Positions 11,201-19,959 are shown, numbered from the stretch's first letter. The stretch is 64,000 nt of DNA from Mesorhizobium sp. M2A.F.Ca.ET.046.03.2.1 (GCF_003952425.1 NZ_CP034449.1:6064001-6128000); one strand, 5' to 3'. The notes: generated by a model from the sequence alone, not told the origin. Made by a program: numbers and translations.

Positions 11201-11827
11201 TGGCTTGCCGCGGACCGGCTGCACCGCGAGTTCCAGGTGGTGGGCTTCTATCTCTCCGCGCATCCGCTGGACGAGTACAAGGCAGCGCTCCAGAAGATGC
11301 GCGTGCAGAACTGGGGAGAATTCTCGGCCGCGGTCAAACGGGGCGCGGCCGCCGGGCGGCTCGCCGGCACCGTCACCACCAAGCAGGAGCGCAAGACCCG
11401 CACCGGCAACAAGATGGGCGTCGTGCAGTTCTCCGACACGACCGGCCAGTATGAGGCGGTGCTGTTTTCCGAAGGGCTGGCGCAGTATCGCGACATGCTG
11501 GAGCCGGGCCGCTCGGTGGTGATCACCGTTTCGGCGGAGGACCGGCCGGAGGGCATCAATCTGCGCATCCAGACCGTGCAGTCGCTGGAGGACGAAGCCA
11601 GCCGCATCCAGAAGGCGCTGCGCATCTTCGTGCGTGACGCAGCACCCCTCGGCACGCTCGCCAACCAGCTTTCGGTCAAGGGCGAAGGGCAGGTGAGCTT
11701 CGTGCTGATCAAGGATGCAGGACAGGGCGAGGTCGAGATCGAACTGCCCAACCGCTACCGCATCTCGCCGCAAGTGGCGTCGGCAATGCGCGCGGTGCCG
11801 GGCGTGGTCGAGGTGGAGTTGGTTTAG
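8300..11827 (+). CDS. dnaE: DNA polymerase III subunit alpha (replicative DnaE1)
   Basis: 1175 residues. An N-terminal PHP domain starts with FIHLRVHSAYSLLEGAL; the polymerase core has GPGRGSGAGSLVAY and the catalytic acidic motif PDFDIDFCQDRR (about residue 438), and a third acidic site in KFDFLGLKTL (about 592). Helix-hairpin-helix and an OB-fold region (AGTVTTKQERKTRTGNKMG) lie near the C-terminus. Length and ending fit the replicative enzyme rather than the mutagenic DnaE2/ImuC. The start codon has only a weak ribosome binding site. It follows pccA by 122 bases on the same strand. Confidence 0.96.
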   Translation: MADERLPRDPLQREAAVRAARPEAPARTFIHLRVHSAYSLLEGALQLGAIVGHAVKDEAPAIAVTDTNNLFGALEFAQKAVKDGVQPIIGCQVDLAFSGEASDGQRDRRRHGPEMSPVVLIAASEAGYANLVRLISKVYLETPPGEPVHLTSAMLEGRSDGLICLTGGPRGPIGSALKADRRDLAEQRLLFLKGLFGDRLYVELERVAGYDRMVEKSTVDLAYTHDLPLVATNEAFFSKREDYEAHDALIAIAEGSVVAADNRRRLSPDNFLRSQAEMARLFSDLPEAIDNTVEIAMRCSYYPKNRSPILPRFTGADAADKDAAEKAEAAELARQAREGLEARLAAHGPTPGYTVEQYRERLEFELGIIEKMKFPGYFLIVADFIKWAKSQGIPVGPGRGSGAGSLVAYSTTITDIDPLRFSLLFERFLNPDRVSMPDFDIDFCQDRREEVIRYVQQKYGRDQVGQIITFGTLQARAVLRDVGRVLQMPYGQVDKLSKMVPQNPANPVKLADAIANEPRFAEEAEKEPIVQTLLDTAQKLEGLYRHASTHAAGIVIGDRPLSELVPMYRDPRSDMPVTQFNMKYVEQAGLVKFDFLGLKTLTVLETAVKLIRRRGVDIDLARIPLDDKETYSMLSRGEVVGVFQVESAGMRKALIGMRPDCIEDIIALVALYRPGPMENIPTYNARKHGEEEMASIHPKIDHLVKETQGVIVYQEQVMQIAQELSGYSLGEADLLRRAMGKKIRAEMDKQRERFVSGAVERGVSKPQADFIFDLLAKFADYGFNKSHAAAYAVVSYQTAYLKAHYPVEFLAASMTLDMSNTDKLADFRQDAMRLGIEVVAPSVMTSFRPFEVGENKIFYSLAALKGVGDAAVEHIVAVRGEKPFKNLADFCERVDPKIVGKRVFESLIMAGALDCFGHDRAQMMAGVERMMGLASLAQQNAISGQADIFGASLGSQSQALNLPATDPWLAADRLHREFQVVGFYLSAHPLDEYKAALQKMRVQNWGEFSAAVKRGAAAGRLAGTVTTKQERKTRTGNKMGVVQFSDTTGQYEAVLFSEGLAQYRDMLEPGRSVVITVSAEDRPEGINLRIQTVQSLEDEASRIQKALRIFVRDAAPLGTLANQLSVKGEGQVSFVLIKDAGQGEVEIELPNRYRISPQVASAMRAVPGVVEVELV

Positions 11828-12008
11828 CCGACAGTCGTCGCATGTAGCGCGGGATCAAATTCCCGCCAATACGCTGCATTTACCTCAACTACGACAGCGG
11901 CGCGACTGGTATATTATTGTTAGCTAACTTGTTTTAGTGTTGCGAACAGGCGGCGGGGCGCATGTTTGTGTCGCCGGGAAGATTGACGATTGGGCCGGGG
12001 CGGGGATC

Positions 12009-13229
12009 ATGGTCGACAGGTTGGATTTCCAGACGATCCAGACGGATCGCGACGGGCAGCGCGCGGATGAGGCGGAGCCACCTCTGGTGTCGGCTATTAT
12101 CCCCTGCCTGAACGAAGAGCGTACGCTTGGCATCTGCATCCGCAAGGCCTTCGACGTTTTTGCGAAGCGGGGCATCAAGGGCGAGGTCGTCGTAGGGGAC
12201 AACGGGTCGAGTGACCGGTCGGTTGAGATCGCCGAGGCCCTCGGCGCGCGTGTCGTGCACCAACGGGTCAAGGGATATGGTGCGGCGATCAGCGCGGCGG
12301 CTGAATCCGCTCAAGGTGCGTATCTCATCATGGCCGATGCCGACGACTCTTACGACTGGAGCAGCCTCGGCGATTTTATCGCCGCCTTGGAGGAGGGGGC
12401 TGATCTGGTGATGGGCGATCGCTTTGCGGGCGGTATCGAGCCTGGGGCCATGCCGCCGCTGCACCGGTATCTCGGCAATCCTGTCCTTTCGACGATTGCC
12501 CGCTGGCTCCACCACTCTCCGATACATGATTTCCATTGCGGCATGCGCGGGTTTACCCGCGAAGCGTTCCGCAGGATAGGCGCGCGCTCGCCCGGGATGG
12601 AATTCGCCTCGGAGATGGTCATCAACGCCCATCGCGCGGGCCTGGTGATCCGCGAGGTGCCGATCAAGCTTTATCCGGACAAGCGCGGCCGCCCACCTCA
12701 CCTGCGCTCGTTCCGCGACGGCTGGAGGCACCTGCGGCTGATCGTGGCCCATGCGCCCGACACCATGTACCTCATACCGGGGGCGACCTTGCTGGTAGCC
12801 GGTATTGCCGGGCTGTCGGTCCTCGCAGCCGGGCCTGTGCGGATCGGTGGCTGGTATTTCGGAATTCACTTCGTCGCGCTTTCCTCCATGGCGACGCTGA
12901 TAGGCCTTTCGGCGATTTTGTTCGGTATGCTGGCCAAGGTGGCAATCGCTATCTATCAGCCAGTCCACGGGGGCCGAGTCGTGCCCTGGCTGATGCGTGG
13001 CAGCCCGTTGGAATGGCTGGTTTTTTCCGGCGGTGCGCTGGCGGTGGTCGGCTTTGTCGCAGACGCGCTGCTGGCGCTGCACTGGATATTTGTCGGTGGC
13101 CCGATGGAGCAGTCGGTGCACCTGACCTTTGTCACCACCACTGTCTGCGTGGCAGGTATGTCCATGGTGCTGTCCGGCTTCGTGCTCAAGCTGCTGCTTG
13201 ATAATCTGGGTGACAGGCGTGCGATTTGA
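12009..13229 (+). CDS. DPM1/GtrB-like family 2 glycosyltransferase with C-terminal membrane helices
   Basis: 406 residues from ATG 12009 (a GTG at 11937 is also in frame). The GT-A domain opens with LVSAIIPCLNEERTLG and carries VGDNGSSDRS and the metal-binding IMADADDSYDW motif, then FHCGMRGF and EMVINAHRAG, typical of polyprenyl-phosphate sugar transferases. Four hydrophobic segments follow (about residues 260-400), more than the two in GtrB. It probably loads a sugar onto undecaprenyl phosphate at the inner membrane face. It overlaps the next gene by 11 bases and opens the glycan island. Confidence 0.85.
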   Translation: MVDRLDFQTIQTDRDGQRADEAEPPLVSAIIPCLNEERTLGICIRKAFDVFAKRGIKGEVVVGDNGSSDRSVEIAEALGARVVHQRVKGYGAAISAAAESAQGAYLIMADADDSYDWSSLGDFIAALEEGADLVMGDRFAGGIEPGAMPPLHRYLGNPVLSTIARWLHHSPIHDFHCGMRGFTREAFRRIGARSPGMEFASEMVINAHRAGLVIREVPIKLYPDKRGRPPHLRSFRDGWRHLRLIVAHAPDTMYLIPGATLLVAGIAGLSVLAAGPVRIGGWYFGIHFVALSSMATLIGLSAILFGMLAKVAIAIYQPVHGGRVVPWLMRGSPLEWLVFSGGALAVVGFVADALLALHWIFVGGPMEQSVHLTFVTTTVCVAGMSMVLSGFVLKLLLDNLGDRRAI

Positions 13230-14223
13230 CGGTTCGGCTGGCGCCCAAACTGAGGCTCGAACAGATGGCTCAGTGGACGAAAAGCCATTCCTGTCGGTGG
13301 TCATGCCGGTGCACGAAGGTGCGGCATGGATTGAAGCAACACTTGACTCGCTGGTTGCCGAGCCGGCCGGCAATCTGGAAATAATCGTCATCGACAGCAC
13401 CCCGACGAGCGCTACGGCTGCCATCGTCGAGCGATTTGACCACCGAATACCGCTCCGGCTGCTTCAGCGACGAGACCTCACGCCCTGGCAGACGAAGACC
13501 AACTTGGGCGTCGAGCTAGCGACCGCTGATCACGTCTGCATCCTTCACCAAGACGATCTGTGGCTGCCCGGGCGCGTCGAGGCCGCCCGCCGCTGGCTCG
13601 ATGGCTCGCCCGAAGTCGCGCTTCATTTGGCTCCGACCGCCATCATTGACCGCTACGGACACCGAGTTGGACGCTGGAACTGCCCTTTGCCGGCCGACAA
13701 GGTGCTCGGAGCTCAATTCTTGTTGGAGCGGCTGCTTGTGCAAAACTTTGTCTCTGTGCCCGCTCCGATATTTCGCCGAACCGCATGGCTGGTGTGCGGG
13801 GGCATGGATGAGAAACTCTGGTATACGGCGGATTGGGACATCTGGGCGAAACTCGCCAGTACCGGTCCAGTCGTTTATCACGACGAGGTCACGACGGCCT
13901 TTCGGGTTCACGGCAGTTCGCTTACTGTAACCGGGTCCCGTGACGTCAGCGAGTTCCGGTCGCAAATGCAAATTGTCATGGAACGCCATCTTCCCCAGCT
14001 TCCGGCTAGCAGCCGGCGCCTGGTTGAACCTACTGCCCGGGCATCGATCAGCGTCAATGTCTCGCTGGCCGCTGCATCGGGCGGTGACTTGAAGGCACTG
14101 GTGCGCGCGGCGCGTGTTGTATTCTCGCTCGGACCGGGCGGCATGAGGCGCTATTTGCGTGACTCGCGCTTGTGGGAGCGTGTCATTTGTCGGCTTCGGG
14201 CGAAACTGACAGGGGCTTTCTGA
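13219..14223 (+). CDS. family 2 glycosyltransferase
   Basis: 334 residues if translation begins at the GTG at 13219, which overlaps the previous stop; GTG 13210 is an alternative and no ATG fits. The GT-A fold shows FLSVVMPVHEGAAWIEATLDSL, EIIVIDSTPTS, and the DXD-type CILHQDDLWLPGR motif, followed by YTADWDIWAKL. There are no clear membrane helices, so it should act at the cytoplasmic membrane surface on a nucleotide-sugar donor. Acceptor unknown. Tight packing with its neighbours marks it as part of the glycan operon. Confidence 0.82.
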   Translation: MRFDGSAGAQTEARTDGSVDEKPFLSVVMPVHEGAAWIEATLDSLVAEPAGNLEIIVIDSTPTSATAAIVERFDHRIPLRLLQRRDLTPWQTKTNLGVELATADHVCILHQDDLWLPGRVEAARRWLDGSPEVALHLAPTAIIDRYGHRVGRWNCPLPADKVLGAQFLLERLLVQNFVSVPAPIFRRTAWLVCGGMDEKLWYTADWDIWAKLASTGPVVYHDEVTTAFRVHGSSLTVTGSRDVSEFRSQMQIVMERHLPQLPASSRRLVEPTARASISVNVSLAAASGGDLKALVRAARVVFSLGPGGMRRYLRDSRLWERVICRLRAKLTGAF

Positions 14224-14228
14224 CGCCA

Positions 14229-14693
14229 ATGTCTGGTCCAGCTATGCCCAAGGATGAGCAGGGCGCGGGTCCCCGCAGAAGACCGCTTGTGGAACGAGGG
14301 TGGCGATACACGCTGGTGGGGCTGATATGCGCCATTGCGCATAACGCCATCATGATTGCGGTCGATCGCTTGGGGGGACACTACCTGCTGGGCATCCTGG
14401 TTTCGTTCGTGACTGTAACGCCGATCGGATACGCATTGCACAGCCGGTTCACCTTTGCCCAGCCACTTCGCTTGAATGCATTCACGCGTTTCGTAGGAGG
14501 CGTAGTGGCGGCTTATCCAATCTCGGTGGCCATGATGGTTGTCCTGTGTTCCGGCTTCGGTCTTAGTGTTGCGGTTGCCACTCCAATCGCCACTATCGCC
14601 CTATTCGTCTGGAACTTTGCCGCTGCGCACTGGGCCATCTTACCGCGTCTCTATCTGCTGACATCAGCCGTCCGCTTGAGAAACGAGGAGTAA
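14229..14693 (+). CDS. GtrA family membrane protein (putative lipid-linked sugar flippase)
   Basis: 154 residues from ATG 14229. Four hydrophobic helices are arranged as in GtrA: RYTLVGLICAIAHNAIMI, YLLGILVSFVTVTPIGYALHSRFTF (the family signature with NxxF-like RFTF), a third near VVAAYPISVAMMVV, and IATIALFVWNFAAAHWAIL. GtrA proteins are proposed to flip polyprenyl-phosphate sugar across the inner membrane. Its position five bases after a glycosyltransferase and two before a methyltransferase supports one operon. Confidence 0.85.
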   Translation: MSGPAMPKDEQGAGPRRRPLVERGWRYTLVGLICAIAHNAIMIAVDRLGGHYLLGILVSFVTVTPIGYALHSRFTFAQPLRLNAFTRFVGGVVAAYPISVAMMVVLCSGFGLSVAVATPIATIALFVWNFAAAHWAILPRLYLLTSAVRLRNEE

Positions 14694-14695
14694 GA

Positions 14696-15319
14696 ATGCT
14701 GGCACCAGGTCAGGTTGCACGTAAGGTTCTTGGTCGCCATTTTGAGCCGCTTGGCAATGTCTATCGTCGTGTGTTCGTCAATCTCAACCTCATTGCCGAT
14801 TTTCTTGATCGCGAATTGCCGAACGGCGCGAAGATATTGGATATTGGCGGCGGCGATGGCGCGCTTATCGAGCGGCTCCTAAATCGACGCCCTGACCTGG
14901 CGGTTACGATGTGCGATCTGGCTCCTTCAATCGGCACATTCTTAAGCGACGTAAATCGGGCGAGGGTTGAACTTCTGCCTGCGACTGATCTCGCCACCGT
15001 AACCGGGCTTTACGATGCCGTGACAATTTCCGACGTCATCCATCATGTGCCAGTCGATCAACGCGGCGCGTTCTTCAAGTCGCTGGCCAACAGCTGCGAA
15101 CGCTGGGCTTGCCGGAAGATCATATTGAAGGACATTGAGCCGGGTGGCGTGCGCGCTTCGTTGTCGCTTCTTGCGGACCGACACATAACCGGAGACAAGC
15201 ATGTCGTGCTGTTTTCACGCTCGGACTTTGCAGTCATGGCGCGACGGTATTTTCCGAAAGCACAGAGGGTATCGGCTTTGCCGGACTGGCCGAACTATTG
15301 CGAAGTGTTGACTTGGTAG
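14696..15319 (+). CDS. class I SAM-dependent methyltransferase
   Basis: 207 residues with ATG preceded by GAGGAGTAAGA. SAM-binding motif I is ILDIGGGDGALIERLL (residues about 46-61), motif II VTMCDLAP, and the post-core TISDVIHHVPVDQRGAFF. The acceptor is not evident; the location at the end of a glycan operon suggests a surface-sugar or lipid-linked substrate, which is inference. Its third codon positions are visibly less GC-rich than those of surrounding core genes. Confidence 0.82.
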   Translation: MLAPGQVARKVLGRHFEPLGNVYRRVFVNLNLIADFLDRELPNGAKILDIGGGDGALIERLLNRRPDLAVTMCDLAPSIGTFLSDVNRARVELLPATDLATVTGLYDAVTISDVIHHVPVDQRGAFFKSLANSCERWACRKIILKDIEPGGVRASLSLLADRHITGDKHVVLFSRSDFAVMARRYFPKAQRVSALPDWPNYCEVLTW

Positions 15320-15414
15320 TCTCTAAACCGATTACCCCGCGATCAATGCCACCGCCTCTCGGCCTGTGCCGCGGGTGTTAGACGCGATGCGTGCGGACTT
15401 ACACGCCAGTCGAA

Positions 15415-16263
15415 TTATTTGATCGCAATGGTGCTGAGCATACTAGCGATCCGATGACTCTCCGGGCGATCGACAAGCAATTTGTCGATGAACTTGAGCG
15501 GGAATGTTAGCGTCAACACAGCGCCTTTCGCCAACATGTAGCGGGTCCGACTCTCCCGACCCACAATCACCCCAACGTACTCGGAAAGGATGTTGACGAT
15601 AGCGGTCGTCGGTCCCTGATGCGTCTGAACCTCAATGCTTCCAAACCGCCGAAGAAGCTGCTCGATCCCGTCCTTCGTGAAGTTGCAGTAATGAGCGGGG
15701 TAGCCATGATACGGAAACAGGAACGGATTGATGCACAGCAGCTTGCCTCCTGGCCTCAGGACGCGCAGCACTTCATCGACCACCGCAGCGGGATTGGGAA
15801 CATGCTCGATCACGCTATCCAGAATGACGTAGTCGACCGAGTTGCTCGAAAGGGGGGTGTGCTCGATATTCGCGACGAGATCGACATTCGGTGCGGGGAA
15901 CAAGTCTATATTGAGCACGTCCGAGCGGATGCGCCGAGCGCCGGAGCCGAACTCAATGACCATGGCATGTTCAGGCACCGACGCTAGAAACGAGTTCAGT
16001 GTGTCATGCGGTGAATACTCGCTTGTGACGAGTCGTTTCAGCGAATTGTAGAGGCGGGCGCGGGTGCTGGTGCCGGCATACACCTCTTCATGGAAGCTGG
16101 CGTCGAAGCCTTGCCTCGCCGGTGGCTCGACAAAGAACGGAATGCCCTGTCGTATGGGATAGATGGTGGAGCAAGACTTGCATGTTAGGGTAGTTGGGCC
16201 GGCCGCGAGCTCTGCATAGCAGGTTGGGCAGACAAGGCCCGACGTGAATTTGGATTGCAGCAC
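15415..16263 (-). CDS. SAM-dependent methyltransferase with N-terminal Trm112-like zinc ribbon
   Basis: 282 residues from GTG 16263, chosen because AAAGGA lies six bases upstream; a TTG at 16278 is also in frame. The N-terminus has a four-cysteine ribbon, CPTCYAEL and CKSCSTIYPIRQGIPFF, as in Trm112-like domains. A class I methyltransferase follows, with VIEFGSGARR, YVILDSVIEHVPNPAAVVDEVLRVLRPGGKLL and NPFLFPYHGYPAHYCNF. This architecture is common in surface-polysaccharide clusters. It is transcribed towards the previous methyltransferase and away from the GT-C gene. Confidence 0.82.
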   Translation of the reverse strand: MLQSKFTSGLVCPTCYAELAAGPTTLTCKSCSTIYPIRQGIPFFVEPPARQGFDASFHEEVYAGTSTRARLYNSLKRLVTSEYSPHDTLNSFLASVPEHAMVIEFGSGARRIRSDVLNIDLFPAPNVDLVANIEHTPLSSNSVDYVILDSVIEHVPNPAAVVDEVLRVLRPGGKLLCINPFLFPYHGYPAHYCNFTKDGIEQLLRRFGSIEVQTHQGPTTAIVNILSEYVGVIVGRESRTRYMLAKGAVLTLTFPLKFIDKLLVDRPESHRIASMLSTIAIK

Positions 16264-16589
16264 GCGCTGTCCTTTCAAGTCTCCACGTTATTTGGGAGAG
16301 CAGGTTACCATGCATGTATATAGGCATTTCTTAACAGGCGAAGGCTAACAGTTGCTAAAGTCAAGTCGATACAAGCTAAACGGGCGGACTCGGTAAGAAC
16401 CCACGATCCACATGAGCGACCAAGATAACGCAACGCGGTTCGGCACGGTGTTCGGGCAAGTAACCACTTTAACGCCGAGATGGAGTTGCCCTCTTCAAAT
16501 TCGCCGGTCGCGGGCGGGGCGGTAGCGATCGGGGGGCGCAGTCGGCGGTATGCGGGTGGCCCTGTCTGAGCCAGGGTTTTGGTGGTATC
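16264..16589. other. intergenic divergent region of the glycan island
   Basis: About 325 bases between divergent genes. The stretch 16305-16385 is AT-rich compared with the rest of the window and includes TATATA on the minus strand near 16316-16321, which could serve the methyltransferase gene. I see no convincing ORF, tRNA or terminator here. Confidence 0.5.
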
Positions 16590-18290
16590 TTGGACACGCA
16601 AGCACTTACACACAGATCAACCGAGCTATTCGGTCTCGGGCGGCGCAAGGCAATGATTTTTCTGGGCGTCCTGATCGCGCTCAAGATCATTTTGCTTTTC
16701 ACCTTGGCTTGGAACGCTCGCTTCGTCATGGACGAATTCGTCCAGCTCGGATGGGCAAAATATTTCTCTGACGGCCTTTTCGATACGATCTGGCATCCCA
16801 AGGCGGTCGGTTATGCGATCTTCTACGAGATCGCCCACCTAATCGGCTGGGATGCCACGTCGATCCTGCTTGTCGGCCGCATCCAAACCGCCCTGCTGGC
16901 ATGCGCGACCGTGGCCATGGTCTATGCCTGCGCTCGCGCGCTCGGGGAGGACCGGAACCGGGCTTTGATCATCGTCCTCATCCTCCTGTGCTTCTCGAAT
17001 TTCATGGAGCGCATTTTTCGCACCATCGCCGAACCGCTGGCGGTGTTCTTCGCCGTGGCGGCGCTGCTGGTCGTCCTGCGGGCGCGTGAATTGAAGGGAT
17101 GGCAGCTCGTCGCCGCTGGCGTCCTCAGCGGCCTGGCATTCCTCGCGACGCAGAAATCAATTTATTTCAACCTGGCACTCGGGCTCGGTCTGGTCGCCGA
17201 CGCGGCTTTGATGAGACGCTACACGGCAGGTGTCGTGCGCGGCGCATGGCTCGTTTCAGGTTGGACTATTCCGATAATTGCCTACTGCTTCATCTTTGGC
17301 GGCGCCGACCCCATTCCGATTGCTAGGAACCTCATATTCGGCCCGATCGAGATCGCGGGGCGCGGGGGTGGTGACTATGGAGGGCTGAGGCGCTATGTAT
17401 TGCAGACGCTTGCGCGCAATTATGTTCTTTACGTCCTCTGCTTCGCCGGCATGGCTCTGTCCCTAACGCAGATCATGAAGTTGGACGAACGAAGGCGCAT
17501 TGCGCTGATCTTCTCCGTCGTCATCACGGTGCTGGTCTTCGCGCACGACCAGCCGTGGCCTTATGTCTTCATCATGGCGTTGCCGTTCATGTCGCTTTGG
17601 TCGCTGACAATGCTCGACGGCCTCGCGACCCGTGTGCTTTACCTGCGCATCGCATGGGCGGCGTTGGCCGCCGCCATTGCCATGAGCTTCGTCGTCAACC
17701 TGCTCTACCTTCGCATCGACAATGCCGCCCAACTCGAGCTGGTGGCGCGCGCGGAGTCATTGCTTGCATCGGACGAACGGTATTTCGACGGCATAGGAAT
17801 GCTGCCCAACCGGATGGAGCCGACAACCTTGTGGCTCGACAAGCATTATGTGCTCAAGACCTTGCGGGAAAGCGGCCGCTCCGAAGCGTATAGTGTCTTG
17901 AGCAAGTCCCCGCCGAAGCTGATCCTCTGGTCTTACAGGATGGACTATATCTATCCGGTGGTCGCGCCTCTAATCTTGAACGGTTATGTCAGGATCGCGC
18001 CGAATCTCAGGATAGCGGGCGTCCGCCTTCAGCCCGGCGAGCGCAAGATTTTCGACGTTCCGATCGCTGGAAGCTATGCGCTTTACAACAAAGATGGCAC
18101 TCAGCTGTCGGGGCAGGTCGACGTCGACGGCAAGGTGCTTGCACCGCCACTTCAACTTTCGCCCGGACCAAAGACCGTGACCTTGCACGACCCAGCAGGC
18201 GAGGCTTTGCTGTTGCCTACCGGTTTCTATGCCGGACGTTTCAAACCCGGTAGCGACAACGATCTTCTGTTTGAAGGCGTCTATGACTGA
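16590..18290 (+). CDS. GT-C fold (GT39/ArnT-like) membrane glycosyltransferase
   Basis: 566 residues from TTG 16590; ATG 16653 is a plausible shorter start. Ten or more hydrophobic helices precede a soluble C-terminal region of about 130 residues. The first extracytoplasmic loop has RFVMDEFVQLGWAKYF, matching the acidic DE-type catalytic position of GT-C enzymes, followed by TIWHPKAVGYAIFYEI. Such proteins transfer sugars from polyprenyl-phosphate donors in the periplasm. It could act downstream of the DPM-like transferase and GtrA. The gene ends inside the 3-prime end of the convergent DMT gene, a 50-base overlap. Confidence 0.78.
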   Translation: MDTQALTHRSTELFGLGRRKAMIFLGVLIALKIILLFTLAWNARFVMDEFVQLGWAKYFSDGLFDTIWHPKAVGYAIFYEIAHLIGWDATSILLVGRIQTALLACATVAMVYACARALGEDRNRALIIVLILLCFSNFMERIFRTIAEPLAVFFAVAALLVVLRARELKGWQLVAAGVLSGLAFLATQKSIYFNLALGLGLVADAALMRRYTAGVVRGAWLVSGWTIPIIAYCFIFGGADPIPIARNLIFGPIEIAGRGGGDYGGLRRYVLQTLARNYVLYVLCFAGMALSLTQIMKLDERRRIALIFSVVITVLVFAHDQPWPYVFIMALPFMSLWSLTMLDGLATRVLYLRIAWAALAAAIAMSFVVNLLYLRIDNAAQLELVARAESLLASDERYFDGIGMLPNRMEPTTLWLDKHYVLKTLRESGRSEAYSVLSKSPPKLILWSYRMDYIYPVVAPLILNGYVRIAPNLRIAGVRLQPGERKIFDVPIAGSYALYNKDGTQLSGQVDVDGKVLAPPLQLSPGPKTVTLHDPAGEALLLPTGFYAGRFKPGSDNDLLFEGVYD

Positions 18291-19227
18291 GCCGAGCGTC
18301 ATCCAATCGGCGGCCTGACGACGCCGGTATGACGGACGTTGGCCAATTAGGGGGGGCGACTTCGGCCTCCTTCGGCGTCTTACGCTGCAAATTGAGCAGG
18401 TTGCCGGCCAGAATCAGCGCCGCGCCGCCGGCGGTGAAGATGTCGATCTGTTCGTGATAGAGCAGCCAGCCGACAAACGCCGACAGCGGTACGCGCAGGA
18501 AATCCATCGGCGAGATGAGGGTGGCGTCCGCATAGGCCAGTGCGCGCGCCATGCAGAAGTGTGACGACATGCCTGTGAAAGCGATCACCACGATCCATGG
18601 CCAAAGCGCGAGCGGCGGGTTGCGCCACTCGTAGAGCGCGGGCAGCAGGCCGAGCACCGACTGGATGATCAGCATCCAGAAGATAATGCGCACGACGCTG
18701 TCTGTCCTCGTCAGCGATTTCACCATGACCACCGAACAGCCGAAGCAGACCGCGGCGCCCAGCACGATGAGCTGCCCCGGGTTGACCGAGCTGACGCCTG
18801 GACGCACGATGATGATCACCCCGATCAGGCCGAGCACGATAGCCGTCAGCCTGGGCTTGGAGAGCCGTTCGCCAAGAAAACCGACCGCGAAAACCGCCGT
18901 CCAGATCGGTGTGGTGAATTCAATGGAAATCAGCACGGCGAGCGGTATCAGCGTCAGCGCATAGAGCCACGCCGCCTGGCCGGTATAGTGGATGACATTG
19001 CGGGCGATATGCGTGAACGGGCGTTGCGTGAGCATCGCCGGGAAACCGCCGCTTGTCATCACCAGCGGCAGCAGGATGAAGAAACCGATCACCGAGCGCA
19101 GCTCCAGCACCTGGAAGACGTTGAGATCGCTGGTCGTGGCGCGGCCGGCGACGGTCATCGCCAGGAAGGAGGCGATTGACAGCGCCATCCAGAATGCGGC
19201 TTTGGGGATCGAGGGAGCGGGTGCCAT
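18241..19227 (-). CDS. DMT superfamily transporter (EamA domains)
   Basis: 328 residues with about ten membrane helices in two EamA repeats: AAFWMALSIASFLAMTVAGR to FTTPIWTAVFAVGFLGERLS, and LIVLGAAVCFGCSVVMVKSL to SAFVGWLLYHEQIDIFTAGGAALILAGNLLNL. Substrate unknown. ATG 19227 follows GAGG at good distance. The C-terminal 35 residues after the last helix (ASSGRRLDDARLSHRRLQ) are basic and are encoded antisense to the end of the GT-C gene, suggesting the original stop was lost and the frame extended. Confidence 0.88.
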   Translation of the reverse strand: MAPAPSIPKAAFWMALSIASFLAMTVAGRATTSDLNVFQVLELRSVIGFFILLPLVMTSGGFPAMLTQRPFTHIARNVIHYTGQAAWLYALTLIPLAVLISIEFTTPIWTAVFAVGFLGERLSKPRLTAIVLGLIGVIIIVRPGVSSVNPGQLIVLGAAVCFGCSVVMVKSLTRTDSVVRIIFWMLIIQSVLGLLPALYEWRNPPLALWPWIVVIAFTGMSSHFCMARALAYADATLISPMDFLRVPLSAFVGWLLYHEQIDIFTAGGAALILAGNLLNLQRKTPKEAEVAPPNWPTSVIPASSGRRLDDARLSHRRLQTEDRCRYRV

Positions 19228-19442
19228 TTGGGCCTCTATCTCGCAAGCCCAGACCTGGGCTGCAACCGTTAGCGGCGTCATTCCACTGGGCCAGGGATTC
19301 GTGTCAAAAAACAGTCATCGCCGCGGCGGAACCTGACGCCTGGGCATCCGTTAAGCCCATGCCTTCCGTCGGCAGGAGCCGGCCAAACCGTTTCAAACTC
19401 TTCCTGGAATGGTACTAGTGATCGCGAGAGGGGAACATCTTG

Positions 19443-19946
19443 ATGAAATCGACCGCCGCCTTGCTGGCCGCCGCCTGTCTTTTGTGCGCGACCGGCGCGC
19501 ATGCCGATGAGGCGGCCTTCCTGCGTACGCTGCAGGGTGAGTTTTCCGGCAAGGGAACGCTCAGGATCAGGACGAACACGCCGGTGATGAACATCAACTG
19601 CACCTTCACCTCGGACGCGACGGCGGACTCGCTGTCGCTTGATGGCACCTGCCGCGCACTGCTGATCATGTCGCGCGAGATCCGCGCCGACCTGAAGGTC
19701 AGCGGGGCGAGCTACACCGGCACCTATATCGGCTCGCGCAGCGGACCCGCCGGGCTCAACGGAAGCCGCAAGGGCGATGCGATCGACCTCGACATCCATT
19801 GGGCGAAAGTCGTCAATGGCGACCGCGACGCGGAGCTGACGGTTGAAAAGATCGGGCCGGACAATATGCGCATGACGGTGACCGACATGGATCCGGCCAC
19901 CGGCAAGATGGTGGTGACCAGCCGGATCGATCTGAAGCGCAACTGA
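19443..19946 (+). CDS. small secreted protein of unknown function
   Basis: 167 residues. A signal peptide (KSTAALLAAACLLCATGAHA, cleavage probably before DEAAFL) indicates periplasmic location. The mature part is rich in beta-strand-like alternation (GEFSGKGTLRIRT, SYTGTYIGSRSG) with two cysteines (NCTF, TCRALL) that could form a disulfide. GAGAGGGGAA precedes the ATG. I do not recognise a family; it resembles the conserved hypothetical exported proteins of Rhizobiales. It converges on dinB across a palindromic repeat. Confidence 0.75.
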   Translation: MKSTAALLAAACLLCATGAHADEAAFLRTLQGEFSGKGTLRIRTNTPVMNINCTFTSDATADSLSLDGTCRALLIMSREIRADLKVSGASYTGTYIGSRSGPAGLNGSRKGDAIDLDIHWAKVVNGDRDAELTVEKIGPDNMRMTVTDMDPATGKMVVTSRIDLKRN

Positions 19947-19959
19947 CCTTTGCTTTGAC

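Noticed and set aside
8960..11773. 937-codon open frame on the minus strand inside dnaE
   Set aside because: It is the mirror of a high-GC coding frame. The plus-strand DnaE has all polymerase motifs, while the antisense product is a low-information Arg/Asp/Ala-rich sequence.
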